NCBI GenBank assembly: GCA_023411375.1
Contig: JAEYOW010000027.1
Coordinates: forward strand, 38,473-102,472
Length of the DNA stretch: 64,000 bases
Origin: Bacillota bacterium
GTDB lineage: Bacteria; Bacillota; Clostridia; Christensenellales; Aristaeellaceae
Direction of reading: 5' to 3'
Each line of letters begins with the position of its first letter. Position 1 is the first letter of the stretch. Under the pieces are notes generated by a model. That model searched no databases, was not told where the DNA came from, and worked only from the letters and a program-made list of their open reading frames with translations. The position numbers and the translations under genes were made by a program. Below are positions 7,928 through 16,031 of the stretch, piece after piece.

Positions 7928-9276
7928 GCGTCGTCCTCCTTTCCGTCCTCGTCGGGCGTTTGCTCGTTGATTTGTTCTTCAGGCTGCTCGGCGGGCGGCG
8001 GTACGTCCATCAGCACATTATTGATTTGTTCAAGCGTCTCCGCTTTTTGGAGCACGAATTTCACCGGGATCATGTTCCCGTTCACGAGCAGCGCGTCGCC
8101 GCCTTCCTCTTCGGACACAGGGTTCATGTTCTCAAGCTCGCGGATGTCGTTGGTCGAAAGCCAGCCGTTTTGCCGACCGATGGCGTAGCCCTCCATGCGC
8201 GACTTGTAGTCGCCTCGCATGAGTCCGTCCAGATTGAACTGGACATAGAAAGAGCCGCCGACGGGGCTTCCCGCCTTTTCCTTTTCAGAGAAGAGCGCTC
8301 GATTCATGGCCTGTTCGATGCGAACTAACCACGGTCGGATTGTGTGCATGGCAAAAGAAATCGACTGATGCTCGATATTGCTGAACGTTGCACGCTCCAG
8401 ATCGCCCACAAGATGAGGCGGTACGCGATAGATACGGCAGATCTCCGCAACCTGAAACTTCCTTGTTTCAAGGAACTGTGCCTCGTTGTTCGGCATGGAA
8501 ATTCGGCTGAACTGCATGCCTTCCTCCAGAATAGCAACCTTGCCCGAGTTGGAGGAACCGCCATACGCCGCGTTCCAGCTTTCCCGTAGGCGCTTTGGGT
8601 CTTTGACGGTGTTCGGGTGCGTCAGCACGCCGGAGGGCGTTGCGCCGTTGGAGAAGAACTTACTGCCGTATTCCTCGGCGGCAAGCCCCAGCCCGATGGC
8701 GTTCTTTTCCAGCGCGATAGGGCTGTAGCCCATGATTCCGTCGAAGCCGAGGCCGGGGATGTGCAGCACATCCTCCGGGCGCAGTCTTACAACCTTGCCG
8801 TCGCGGGTGCTGTAGTCATAGGTCAGTTTGCCGGAGCTATCGCGATCTACCTGCATCTGCTCGGGAAGCAGCGGATACAAGCCAATGATGTGACCGCGTC
8901 CATTGCGCACAATCTGACAATAGGAGTTGCCCCACAGGAGCAAATGGCTGAGCATGGTCTCCCGCAGCACAAACGAGGTCATTTCCGTGTTCGGCTCGTC
9001 ATGCAATATGCGATACAGCGGATGCTCGACCGCCTTTCGGCTGCCTTGACCGTCCGCCTGATACACATGCAGCGGCAGACTGGCGATGGTTTCCGCGATC
9101 ACGCGCACACAGGCGTAGACTGTGGACATCTGAATCGCGGTTTTCGCTGTGACCGACTTGCCCGCCGTGGATGAGCCGAAGTAGAAGGTGGGCGCGGCGC
9201 TGATGGTATCTGTGGGCGAAGGTCGCCTCCCGGGCTTATCCCGCGCCCGAAAAAGGAAAAGAAATGGATTTTTCAC
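7924..9276 (-). CDS. Phage portal protein (HK97 family)
   Basis: A 450-residue portal protein, the dodecameric DNA entry ring at one capsid vertex. Family landmarks: AIQMSTVYACVRVIAETIASLPL at the start of the core, HPLYRILHDEPNTEMTSF, LLLWGNSYC, LRPEDVLHIPG, GYSPIALEKNAIGLGLAAEEYGSKFFSNGA and the RVPPHLVGDL segment followed by SNIEHQS. Length is normal. The C-terminal 40 residues are acidic and Pro/Glu-rich. The start is GTG at 9276 with GGGAGGTGCTAT upstream. It follows a terminator, so a promoter or read-through must feed the structural genes. Confidence 0.95.
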   Translation of the reverse strand: MKNPFLFLFRARDKPGRRPSPTDTISAAPTFYFGSSTAGKSVTAKTAIQMSTVYACVRVIAETIASLPLHVYQADGQGSRKAVEHPLYRILHDEPNTEMTSFVLRETMLSHLLLWGNSYCQIVRNGRGHIIGLYPLLPEQMQVDRDSSGKLTYDYSTRDGKVVRLRPEDVLHIPGLGFDGIMGYSPIALEKNAIGLGLAAEEYGSKFFSNGATPSGVLTHPNTVKDPKRLRESWNAAYGGSSNSGKVAILEEGMQFSRISMPNNEAQFLETRKFQVAEICRIYRVPPHLVGDLERATFSNIEHQSISFAMHTIRPWLVRIEQAMNRALFSEKEKAGSPVGGSFYVQFNLDGLMRGDYKSRMEGYAIGRQNGWLSTNDIRELENMNPVSEEEGGDALLVNGNMIPVKFVLQKAETLEQINNVLMDVPPPAEQPEEQINEQTPDEDGKEDDA

Positions 9277-9296
9277 ATAGCACCTCCCGAAATGTG

Positions 9297-9329
9297 CAAA
9301 GAAAAATCGCTGAGCGTTTGCCAGCGATT
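9297..9329 (-). terminator. Rho-independent terminator between HNH/terminase and portal genes
   Basis: On the minus strand AATCGCTG and CAGCGATT form a perfect 8-bp stem (9305-9312 and 9322-9329) around a 9-base loop, followed by TTTCTTT. The stem overlaps the HNH stop codon. It would partly separate terminase/HNH transcription from the head genes. Confidence 0.7.
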
Positions 9330-9654
9330 ACAGTCCCATGCCGGTTTTATAGTCATGACAAGGTTTACAGAGCGGCTGCCAGTTGCTTTCATCCCAAAAC
9401 AAGTGTTCGTTGCCGCGATGCGGGATGATGTGATCCACGACCGTCGCAGGCGTGAGCACGCCGTTACGTTGGCATTCCGCGCACAAAGGATGCAACCGAA
9501 GGAAGCGACGACGCGCCGCCTGCCACTTCTTATCATAGCCGCGACTGGCGGCGGTTTCCCGTGCGTACAGCGGACGATGCTTTTCGCAGTACACGTCATA
9601 GGAGAGATTCGGGCACCCCGGATGGCGGCAGGGGCGCTTGGGTTTATGCGGCAT
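9328..9654 (-). CDS. Phage HNH endonuclease beside terminase
   Basis: A 108-residue HNH endonuclease of the kind found next to terminase genes in HK97-like phages, where it is needed for cos cleavage and packaging. Motifs: N-terminal CRHPGCPNLS with later YCEKHRPLY (zinc site), then LHPLCAECQRNG, the catalytic VVDHIIPHRG, and SNWQPLCKPCHDYKT (HNH plus second Cys pair). The ATG at 9654 follows GGAGGTGCGTAT. The frame is open upstream to a GTG at 9765, and those 37 codons contain another FCSDIAC pair, so a longer form is possible but has no ribosome binding site. Confidence 0.85.
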   Translation of the reverse strand: MPHKPKRPCRHPGCPNLSYDVYCEKHRPLYARETAASRGYDKKWQAARRRFLRLHPLCAECQRNGVLTPATVVDHIIPHRGNEHLFWDESNWQPLCKPCHDYKTGMGL

Positions 9655-9767
9655 ATACGCACCTCCAGACGCGCTTTTCGTGCATATTTCATCACGTAAA
9701 CGTCGGATATACTGCTTTTCACAAGCAATATCGGAGCAAAATCTCGCTTTGGCGGGCGATTTCACGG

Positions 9768-11321
9768 TCAGATGATCAGCAGACCCCTGTCATCATAGAC
9801 CGAACCGCCGCCGTTCAGGTTTTTCATCGCCCGATCCAGTCCCATGACCAGCGCGACCGCGCCATCCACCTTCTCCGTGGACTTTTGCTTGTCGATCTTC
9901 TGGTTTCCGGCAGGATCGGTACGAACATAGGCGTTGTCCATGTTCCAGCGGAGCACGGGGTGTCCGCCATGGGCAATGTTGTGCTCCAGCACCAGACGCA
10001 TCAGCTCTTTTGTGGGCGGGCTCATATCCTTGAATCCCTGCCCGAAGGGTACCATGGTAAAACCGTCGTCTTCCAGAGCCTGTACCATCATGGTGGCGTT
10101 CCAGCGGTCATAAGCAATCTCGCGGATGTTATACCGCTCGCCTAACTGGATAATGAACTGTTCGATAAAACCGTAATGCACCACGTTGCCTTCAGTGGTC
10201 TGGATGAAACTCTGCTTCTGCCACACATCGTACATCACATGATCTCGGCGGACGCGAAGCTGCAAGGTTTCCTCCGGCAGCCAAAAGAACGGAAGCACCT
10301 GATACGGCTCGCCCTCCTCGCTGGGCGGGAAGACCAGCACCAGCGTGGTCAGGTCACTCGTGGACGAAAGGTCAAGTCCGGCGTAGCAGGAACGACCTTC
10401 CAGCGCGTAGGCGTCGATTATACCGCCGCACTCGTCCCATTTTTCCATGGGCATCCAGCGCACGGACTGCTTGACCCATTGGTTCAGACGGAGTTGCCGG
10501 AACATATTCTCGTCGGCTGGCGTTTCCATGGCTTTCGCAAATGCGTCGCGTACCTTATCAATTGTGATCGTGTGTCCCAACGATGGGTTGCACTTATACC
10601 AGTTTCGTTCATCCTTCCAATCGGCATCGTCCGGAAGTCCATATACAATAGGATAAAAACGAGGATCGCGCTTACGACCCTCCAGAATATCCAGCGCCTT
10701 TTGGTGAACTTCCCAGCACACCGAATTGCGGTCCGTGCCCGCCGTGGTCAGAAAAAACCAGAGCGGTTGTTTTCGCGCGTCGCCGGAGCCCTGCGTCATT
10801 ACGTCATAAAGTGCGCGGGTGGGCTGGGTGTGAAGCTCGTCGAAGATGCACGCGCTGACGTTCAAACCATGCTTGGTGGCAACCTCAGAAGAAAGCACCT
10901 GATAGATGCTGCCCGTGGGCTGATATACCATGCGCTTGGTGGATGGGATCAGCTTAATCAGCTTTCTGAGCGTGGGGTTTTGCTGCACCATATCCACCGC
11001 CACGTCGAACACGATGCCCGCCTGCTGACGGTCGGACGCGCAGGAATAAACCTCGGCTTTCCACTCGTCGTCGTTCACCAGCATATTGAGCGCCAGTGCC
11101 GCGCCCAATTCGCTCTTTCCATTTTTCTTGCCAATTTCGATGTATACCTGATTGAACTGACGCATATCCGGCTGCTCATCCCGAACCGTGCCAAACACAT
11201 CCCGCACGATCTTCTCCTGCCACGGGAGCAGTTTGAAAGGCTTCCCATGGAACTCGCCTTTTGTGTGCTTCAAGCATTCAATAAATTGGATCACACGGCG
11301 GGCGCGCGCTTCATCAAGCAT
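9768..11321 (-). CDS. terL: Terminase large subunit
   Basis: A 517-residue terminase large subunit: N-terminal packaging ATPase and C-terminal RNase H-like nuclease. Visible are LLPWQEKIVRDVFG (adenine-binding Q motif), Walker A EIGKKNGKSELGAA, Walker B CIFDELHTQPTRA, and the coupling segment FLTTAGT. In the nuclease half, YAGLDLSSTSDLTTLVLV supplies the first catalytic Asp and EIAYDRWNATMMV the second; a distal Asp is expected near the VMGLDRAMKN tail. Length fits the family. The start overlaps the terS end by 8 bp, which indicates coupled translation. Confidence 0.95.
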   Translation of the reverse strand: MLDEARARRVIQFIECLKHTKGEFHGKPFKLLPWQEKIVRDVFGTVRDEQPDMRQFNQVYIEIGKKNGKSELGAALALNMLVNDDEWKAEVYSCASDRQQAGIVFDVAVDMVQQNPTLRKLIKLIPSTKRMVYQPTGSIYQVLSSEVATKHGLNVSACIFDELHTQPTRALYDVMTQGSGDARKQPLWFFLTTAGTDRNSVCWEVHQKALDILEGRKRDPRFYPIVYGLPDDADWKDERNWYKCNPSLGHTITIDKVRDAFAKAMETPADENMFRQLRLNQWVKQSVRWMPMEKWDECGGIIDAYALEGRSCYAGLDLSSTSDLTTLVLVFPPSEEGEPYQVLPFFWLPEETLQLRVRRDHVMYDVWQKQSFIQTTEGNVVHYGFIEQFIIQLGERYNIREIAYDRWNATMMVQALEDDGFTMVPFGQGFKDMSPPTKELMRLVLEHNIAHGGHPVLRWNMDNAYVRTDPAGNQKIDKQKSTEKVDGAVALVMGLDRAMKNLNGGGSVYDDRGLLII

Positions 11322-11811
11322 CGTCCTTCCACCCGCCCTTCAACAGCCGCTCCATAGGATCGTCGTTCAGTTCACCGGCTTTGCCGTTGGCCGCGACGAT
11401 GCGCGCGCGACAGGCGGGCGTCAGGCCGAATTCCGTAGCGAACGACTGCATGAGTTTCATGTTCTGCTGCGCGATAGACACCTGCGGTACCTGCTGTACA
11501 TAGCCGGAGGGCGTTTTGAAAATGGAACCGTGCTGGGTGATGAATTCCTCGGCCTCGCGCCAGCGGGCGTAGGCTTGGCAGTACCCGGAAAAGGCGGTCA
11601 GGTCGGCCATGGTCAATACGCCCATTGCCTCAAGAGAGGAAGCCAAACGTTTCCATTCCTTTTTCGCTTCCGGCAGAAGCCATGTCGGACATTTTACTCC
11701 TCCGGCGGGCGGGACAGGTTCGTTTTCATTCATTGGGCGGCGTCCCTTGCCACGGTCGCCCTCCAGTGCCTTGATAGCCGTGGGCAGCGGCTTTCTGCCT
11801 TTCGTAGCCAA
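11314..11811 (-). CDS. terS: Terminase small subunit (P27 family)
   Basis: A P27-type terminase small subunit of about 165 residues, which binds the packaging initiation site and hands DNA to the large subunit. It starts with a basic KGRKPLPTAIKALEGDRGKGRRP stretch and PPAGGVKCPTWLLPEAKKEWKRLA, then LTMADLTAFSGYCQAYARWREAEEFI, a well-known family pattern, and ends in a helix with ATEFGLTPACRARI. I place the start at the TTG at 11811, eight bases after GGGAGG; an in-frame GTG at 11820 overlaps that ribosome binding site. Confidence 0.9.
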   Translation of the reverse strand: MATKGRKPLPTAIKALEGDRGKGRRPMNENEPVPPAGGVKCPTWLLPEAKKEWKRLASSLEAMGVLTMADLTAFSGYCQAYARWREAEEFITQHGSIFKTPSGYVQQVPQVSIAQQNMKLMQSFATEFGLTPACRARIVAANGKAGELNDDPMERLLKGGWKDDA

Positions 11812-11846
11812 TGGGCACACCTCCCTTCTGCGATAATCGCCGATGA

Positions 11847-13124
11847 CTATGCTTCAAAACCGTCATGGGTATCGACTGTGTTGGCAGTGCCGACAATTGC
11901 GTCATAAGGCCTCTCTTCGCCGTCGCGGAGAACCTTCACACCACCAGTGCCGTACTCGGCTACATATCTCAAGCAGATCGCGCTGGCATACTTGGGGTCG
12001 AGCTCCATCGTCCGGCAGATGCGGTCGGTCTGCTCGCATGCAATGAGCGTGCTGCCGGAACCGCCAAACAGATCCATCACCACGCCGTTGGGCGCGGAAC
12101 TGTTCTTAATGGGATACGCCAGCAGCGGCACGGGCTTCATGGTCGGATGCTCCTTGCTGCGCTTGGGCTTATCGAAGTTCCAGACCGTGGTCTGTTTCCT
12201 ATCAGCGAACCACTTGTGCTGACCGTTGGGCAGCCAACCGTACAGCACCGGCTCATGCTGCCACTGGTACGGCGAACGCCCCAGCACCAGCGAGTTTTTC
12301 ACCCAAACGCACACGCCGCTGATGTGAAAGCCCGCTTCTTTAAAAGCACGCCTGAAATTCAGGCCTTCCGTATCCGCATGAAAGATATAGACGCTGCCGC
12401 CCTCGGCCATATGCGCGGCCATGTTCTTGAACGCCGTCAGCAGGAACTCGAAAAACTGTGCGTCGCCCATGCTGTCGTTTTGGATGGACTTGCCGTCCTT
12501 GGATTCATACGAAACATTGTAAGGCGGGTCTGTCACAACGAGATTAGCTTTCACGTCCTCCATGAGGCGGTTTACATCCGCGTCGTTCGTGGAATCGCCG
12601 CACATCATGCGGTGTCTGCCCAGTGTCCACACGTCGCCGGGTTGCACGAAGGGCGTGACTTCATCCGGGTCGATATCGCACTCGTCATCCTTCACATCTT
12701 TGTCGTGTACCTGCGAGAACAGGTCGTCCACCTCGGCTGGGTCGAAACCCGTCGCGCCAAGATCGTAACCGGATTGCTGAAGATCGGAAAGCAGATCGGC
12801 CAACGCTACCGGCTCCCATTCGCCGACCGCCTTATTGAGCGCGATGTTGAGCGCCTTTTCCTCCTGCGGGTTTTCGATATGCACGACCACGCAGTCGATC
12901 TCCGTCGCGCCCTCCGCGACAAGCACCTTATAACGCTGATGACCGCCCACGATGTTGCCGGTGACTTCGTTCCAGATGACCGGATCGACATATCCAAAGG
13001 TGTTCAGGCTGCACTTGATTTTCTCATACGCCGGATCACCGGGCTTCAAGTCCTTTCGCGGGTTGTACTTTGCGGGCATGAGCTTGTCAACGGCGATCCG
13101 CTGAAGGTTCATCTGCGTGTTCAT
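11847..13124 (-). CDS. ParB-domain/DNA N-methyltransferase fusion
   Basis: A 425-residue phage modification enzyme. Residues about 5-110 form a ParB/sulfiredoxin-like domain (LMPAKYNPRKDLKPGD, then IVGGHQRYKVLVAEG and ALNIALNKAVGEW). Residues about 170-410 form a methyltransferase with DPPY (VTDPPYNVSYES) before the cofactor motif FGGSGST, the order of beta-class N4/N6 enzymes. The sequence also has the KPVPLLAYPIKNSS segment typical of phage adenine methylases. The start at 13124 follows GCGAGGAGGAACCCAT; the open frame continues far upstream only because that DNA is very GC-rich. It is adjacent to terS, so it may mark phage DNA before packaging. Confidence 0.92.
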   Translation of the reverse strand: MNTQMNLQRIAVDKLMPAKYNPRKDLKPGDPAYEKIKCSLNTFGYVDPVIWNEVTGNIVGGHQRYKVLVAEGATEIDCVVVHIENPQEEKALNIALNKAVGEWEPVALADLLSDLQQSGYDLGATGFDPAEVDDLFSQVHDKDVKDDECDIDPDEVTPFVQPGDVWTLGRHRMMCGDSTNDADVNRLMEDVKANLVVTDPPYNVSYESKDGKSIQNDSMGDAQFFEFLLTAFKNMAAHMAEGGSVYIFHADTEGLNFRRAFKEAGFHISGVCVWVKNSLVLGRSPYQWQHEPVLYGWLPNGQHKWFADRKQTTVWNFDKPKRSKEHPTMKPVPLLAYPIKNSSAPNGVVMDLFGGSGSTLIACEQTDRICRTMELDPKYASAICLRYVAEYGTGGVKVLRDGEERPYDAIVGTANTVDTHDGFEA

Positions 13125-14081
13125 ATGGGTTCCTCCTCGCAATAATCGGTTCCATGGAAACAGCCGCCCAGACGGACGGCTGTGAGCTGCTTTTTGGGGT
13201 GAAACCCCGGGCCCCCGTATTTGTCGGAAATTCACGCGAGAGGGGGGCGCGGTCGCCACGGGACGGTTCACAGGGATTTGATCCCCCCTGCCTCTGGCAC
13301 ACTTTCCCACGGCGAAGCGCGAAAGCCGACCGGTTTCGTCGGGGTTTGCGAGGTCGGGGTGGGCGGCACGGCGGCGCGCAGAGGTGCGCTTCAGTCGGGC
13401 GCGGCGGGCACGGCGCGGGGCGGCAAGTGCGGACGGCGGTGTGTCGGCTCGGGCTTCTTCCCGCACGGGGCGGTAGGCGGCGCGGGCTTGGCGCGGCGGG
13501 CGTGTTGGCACGACGTGGGCACGACGGCGGGCGCTTCGCCGAGGCGGGCAACCGGTGGCGGCGGCGGGCTTTGCGGCGCGACAGGCGGCTTTTCGGGCGC
13601 GACGCGGGCAAACGGGCGACAGACGCGCGAAACGCGGCGGAACGGGTTCCTTCCGGCGCGGACGGCGGGCAACGGGCGGGGCGGCGGGGCGCGCGGGCGG
13701 CACAAAGGTGGGCGCGGAACACGGCGGCGGGGCGGCACGGCGGTGCTGCCAGCGGTGTATTGCCAGCGGCGTGTGTAGGGTTTACGGCGTCCGATGGGCG
13801 TAGCAGCGTTCTGGCTCGCGGCGCGCGGGGACGGGCTGAAACCTTGAATCGGGCGGCGCGGAAAGCGGGTCGCCAAAGCCTTTCCTTATAAGCGCGCGAA
13901 CGCGTGCGAGGGAAGCCCGAATGCGACGAAAGTGTGTCCTGTATTGGTCTGGCTGGACACAGTTCGTTATCCGTTTGTTATCTTGCTATTCCGGCGCGGC
14001 GGAGTGATGTATGTGTCGCGGGCAAGAAAAGCCCGCCGAGCCGCGGGCGGGGCAAGGCCGCCGGGCAAGGGAGGAAACCCC
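13125..14081. other. GC-rich stretch of about 950 bp without a credible gene
   Basis: Between two divergent genes lies DNA dominated by GGC, CGG and GCG words, strongly G-rich on the plus strand from about 13340 to 13860. Several frames are open on both strands, but the predicted peptides are Arg/Gly/Ala/Pro low complexity with no family pattern. Visible small elements are a 7-bp inverted repeat near 13161-13185 (ACAGCCG with CGGCTGT) followed by CTTTTT, and a perfect inverted repeat TGTGTCC/GGACACA at 13933-13961, which could be an operator for the amidoligase gene. Proximity to the terminase genes makes a packaging (cos or pac) site possible, but nothing proves it. Confidence 0.5.
13933..13961 (+). 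promoter_or_regulatory. Possible operator: 7-bp inverted repeat upstream of amidoligase
   Basis: TGTGTCC at 13933-13939 and GGACACA at 13955-13961 are perfect inverted copies separated by 15 bases, so the centres are about two helical turns apart. The site lies about 120 bp upstream of the amidoligase GTG in more AT-balanced DNA than its surroundings. Regulatory function is inferred from symmetry only. Confidence 0.3.
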
Positions 14082-14951
14082 GTGAAAACGCAGACTTTCG
14101 GCATTGAGGTTGAAACGACCGGGCTGGGGCGTGAACGCACAGCCAAGGCCATCGCCGCCTACTTCGGAACGACCGCCCGGTACATCGGGCATCACTTGGA
14201 CGACTGGCAGATATCCATGCCCGACGGGCGGCATTGGACGGTCGAGCGCGACGGGTCGGTCACCGACCCCAGCGCCGAGGTGGTCAGCCCCGTGTGCCGC
14301 TGGGAGGACATCGAGATGGTGCAGGCGGTCATCCGCGCCATCCGCACGGCGGGCGCGAAGGTCGACCACTCCTGCGGAATCCACATCCACATCGGCTTGG
14401 GCGCGCACACCCCGAAAACCCTGCGGAATCTGGTCAACATCGTCAACGCCAAGGAAGACCTTCTGACACAGGCCTTGGGCATTTCACCAGACCGCCGATA
14501 CCGCTGGTGCCGCCCGGTCGACCCGACCTTCCTCAAAACCCTTAACCGGAAAAAGCCCAAGACGATGGACGAGTTCGCCGCCATCTGGTACGGCACACCT
14601 CGCTGGCAAGGTCACGCGGGCACACACTACGACGACTCCCGCTACCACCTGCTCAACCTCCACGCGACTTTTTCCACCGAGCGCCCCGCGCACACCATCG
14701 AGTTTCGCGCCTTCAACGCGACGCTCCACGCGGGCGAGATAAAGGCTTACATCCAACTGTGCCTCGCCATCAGCCACCAAGCCTTGACCGCGAACGCGGC
14801 GAGCGCCACACGCCCGCAAACCGACAACCCGAAGTACACCTTCCGATGCTGGCTCCTTCGGCTGGGCTTTATCGGCGACGAGTTCAAAACCGCCCGCGAG
14901 CACCTCATCAAGAAACTTCCGGGCAATAGCGCATGGCGGCAGGCTTCCTGA
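14082..14951 (+). CDS. Amidoligase-family enzyme (Amidoligase_2)
   Basis: A 289-residue protein of the phage/gut-bacterial amidoligase family, which has the glutamine-synthetase-type COOH-NH2 ligase fold and is predicted to form amide bonds with ATP. Diagnostic are the start TQTFGIEVETTGLGRE (metal-binding Glu pair), DGSVTDPSAEVVSPVC, the CGIHIHIGLGAHTP strand, and HTIEFRAFNATLHAGEIKAYIQLCLAIS. The last 40 residues (YTFRCWLLRLGFIGDEFKTAREHL, then GNSAW) form a separate module that recurs in the minus-strand protein at 17690-18637. The start is GTG at 14082 behind GGGAGGAAACCCC; an ATG at 14007 has a poor site. It heads a plus-strand island with a class II glutamine amidotransferase, its likely ammonia source or partner. 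Substrate unknown. Confidence 0.85.
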   Translation: MKTQTFGIEVETTGLGRERTAKAIAAYFGTTARYIGHHLDDWQISMPDGRHWTVERDGSVTDPSAEVVSPVCRWEDIEMVQAVIRAIRTAGAKVDHSCGIHIHIGLGAHTPKTLRNLVNIVNAKEDLLTQALGISPDRRYRWCRPVDPTFLKTLNRKKPKTMDEFAAIWYGTPRWQGHAGTHYDDSRYHLLNLHATFSTERPAHTIEFRAFNATLHAGEIKAYIQLCLAISHQALTANAASATRPQTDNPKYTFRCWLLRLGFIGDEFKTAREHLIKKLPGNSAWRQAS

Positions 14952-14970
14952 CACAGGAAGCCCCGCGCAC

Positions 14971-15060
14971 CCCGCCTGACGATGACCTTTGGCACAGGTC
15001 GAAACCGGGGTGACCCGGTCGCGGGAGCCAAGCTCCTAAATCAAAACGCGGCACAGCCGC
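14971..15060 (+). repeat. Structured intergenic element, copy A
   Basis: First of two related intergenic copies. It begins with a box of about 34 bases (CGCCTGACGATGACCTTTGG, then CACAGGTCGAAAC) that contains the stem GACCT/AGGTC. A second stem follows, ACCGGG/CCCGGT (15004-15009 and 15014-15019), then TCGCGGGAGCCA, AGCTCCTAAATCA and a third stem GCGGC/GCCGC. The amidoligase stop region just before it also forms a 9-bp hairpin (14942-14962). The order and spacing match copy B while the second stem differs in sequence but keeps pairing. Confidence 0.65.
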
Positions 15061-15075
15061 AGGGAGGCACACATC

Positions 15076-15366
15076 ATGGAAAACAAGTACTGGAATCGCG
15101 CCGGGGCTTTGCAAGCCGAGTATAACGAGATGAAGAATGCAGGATTCGAATTCAGCAAAGCACACATCCAACTTGCGCACAGATACCACCGCTATTACAA
15201 CGACGGTGACCTGCCCGGTTGGGCGCAGAGACGTTGGAACTTGACACAGCAAGGGCGCTGGGGACGGGAGTTGAACAGCCGTGGCGAGGAGGAATTCGAG
15301 CGCCGCGTCACCGCGAGGATTGAAATCGAGTACCGCCGCTTCCAGCGCACACACAAGCCCGCCTGA
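15076..15366 (+). CDS. Small basic protein of the amidoligase island, unknown function
   Basis: A 96-residue protein starting at an ATG with CAGGGAGGCACACATC upstream. It is rich in Arg, Tyr, Trp and Glu and largely helical in appearance, with an FSKAHIQLAHRYHRYYNDGD segment and a C-terminal charged helix EEEFERRVTARIEIEYRRFQ. I recognise no family. It lies between the amidoligase and the amidotransferase, flanked by two copies of a structured intergenic repeat. It could be a substrate or regulator of the ligase, but this is inference from position only. Confidence 0.6.
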   Translation: MENKYWNRAGALQAEYNEMKNAGFEFSKAHIQLAHRYHRYYNDGDLPGWAQRRWNLTQQGRWGRELNSRGEEEFERRVTARIEIEYRRFQRTHKPA

Positions 15367-15455
15367 CGATGGCCTTTGGCACAGGTCGAAACGCTCCTGA
15401 ATCGGGAGCGTCGCGGGAGCCAGCGGCACAGCCGTAAAACCAAGCTCCTGAATCA
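15359..15455 (+). repeat. Structured intergenic element, copy B
   Basis: Second copy of the element at 14971-15060. The first box is identical at nearly all positions (one G for A in the first stem, which still allows G-U pairing). The second stem here is CGCTCC/GGAGCG (15392-15397 and 15405-15410), so the paired sequence has changed completely while pairing is kept. TCGCGGGAGCCA follows, then CGGC/GCCG, and AGCTCCTGAATCA comes after rather than before that stem. It leads into the ribosome binding site of the next small gene. Confidence 0.65.
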
Positions 15456-15469
15456 GAGAGGAGAGTCCC

Positions 15470-15805
15470 ATGAGCAACACACCCAAAGGCGATGAAACAA
15501 TGGAGCTTATCGCGCACCTGTACAGCCTGATGGATGACGCGGAAAAAGAGGGCTGGTCGCGGCAAGCCGCTGAGGACATGGTTGCCGACCAGCGTCGCTA
15601 CGAAATCGACCACGGCATCACCCCGCGCGAATACGACGCTTGCGATTTCTACGAAACCATCGAGGAGCTCATCGCACAGGACAGCTTCGAAATCGACTCT
15701 GAGGAACCGTTGGATGACGAATGCACACCATCGGCGACCTCTGGGGATTACAGCCCCGGCAACCCTTGGGATGCGCCCGGCATGAGCATCAGCGACTTCA
15801 TCTGA
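15470..15805 (+). CDS. Small acidic protein of the amidoligase island, unknown function
   Basis: A 111-residue, very acidic protein starting at an ATG behind GAGAGGAGAGTCCC. The first 60 residues look helical (MELIAHLYSLMDDAEKEGW, QAAEDMVADQRRYEIDHGI), followed by DYETIEELIAQDSFEID-like acidic sequence and a disordered tail with TPSATSGDYSPGNPWDAPG ending MSISDFI. No family recognised. The acidic, carboxylate-rich tail would suit an amidation or ligation substrate of the amidoligase upstream, but the sequence does not prove this. Confidence 0.6.
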   Translation: MSNTPKGDETMELIAHLYSLMDDAEKEGWSRQAAEDMVADQRRYEIDHGITPREYDACDFYETIEELIAQDSFEIDSEEPLDDECTPSATSGDYSPGNPWDAPGMSISDFI

Positions 15806-15852
15806 GACAACCAACTGGAGGCTCTGAAATCCACATCGCTCTGAAATCAAAT

Positions 15853-15985
15853 CGCCGGGAAGTACAGACACCGCTTGACTTCCCGGCGGTTCAGAGTGAT
15901 GAATGACGAGGTGCCGCGCCTCAATTCTTTGAATTGAGCCGTCGGCAGTCTGCCGAAGGCAGACCGGCAAACCATGTGGTTTGCC
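15853..15985 (+). repeat. Run of four perfect hairpins before the amidotransferase gene
   Basis: Four perfect inverted repeats follow one another: 15853-15863 with 15878-15888 (11 bp, 14-base loop); 15920-15927 with 15931-15938 (8 bp); 15948-15954 with 15958-15964 (7 bp); 15966-15974 with 15977-15985 (9 bp, 2-base loop). They lie in the gap between the small acidic gene and the glutamine amidotransferase gene. No long T tract follows, so they are not typical terminators. They may form a structured leader or protein-binding array. Confidence 0.65.
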
Positions 15986-16031
15986 GTCTTTCCCCCGCAA
16001 GGGCTTTCAAATCACAAAGGAGGCAACAAAA

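Noticed and set aside
10176..11357. A 393-codon plus-strand frame
   Set aside because: Antisense shadow of the terminase large subunit, caused by GC-rich codon use.
11865..13145. A 426-codon plus-strand frame
   Set aside because: Antisense to the ParB-methyltransferase, which has ParB, DPPY and FGGSGST motifs.
13260..13330. A tRNA-like T-arm (CAGGG...CCCTG) on the minus strand
   Set aside because: The loop is too long and no D-arm, anticodon arm or acceptor pairing could be found.
13125..13703. N-terminal extension of the methyltransferase and overlapping frames in the G-rich stretch
   Set aside because: Peptides are Arg/Ala/Pro/Gly low complexity; the ATG at 13124 has an AGGAGG site and begins the conserved ParB domain.
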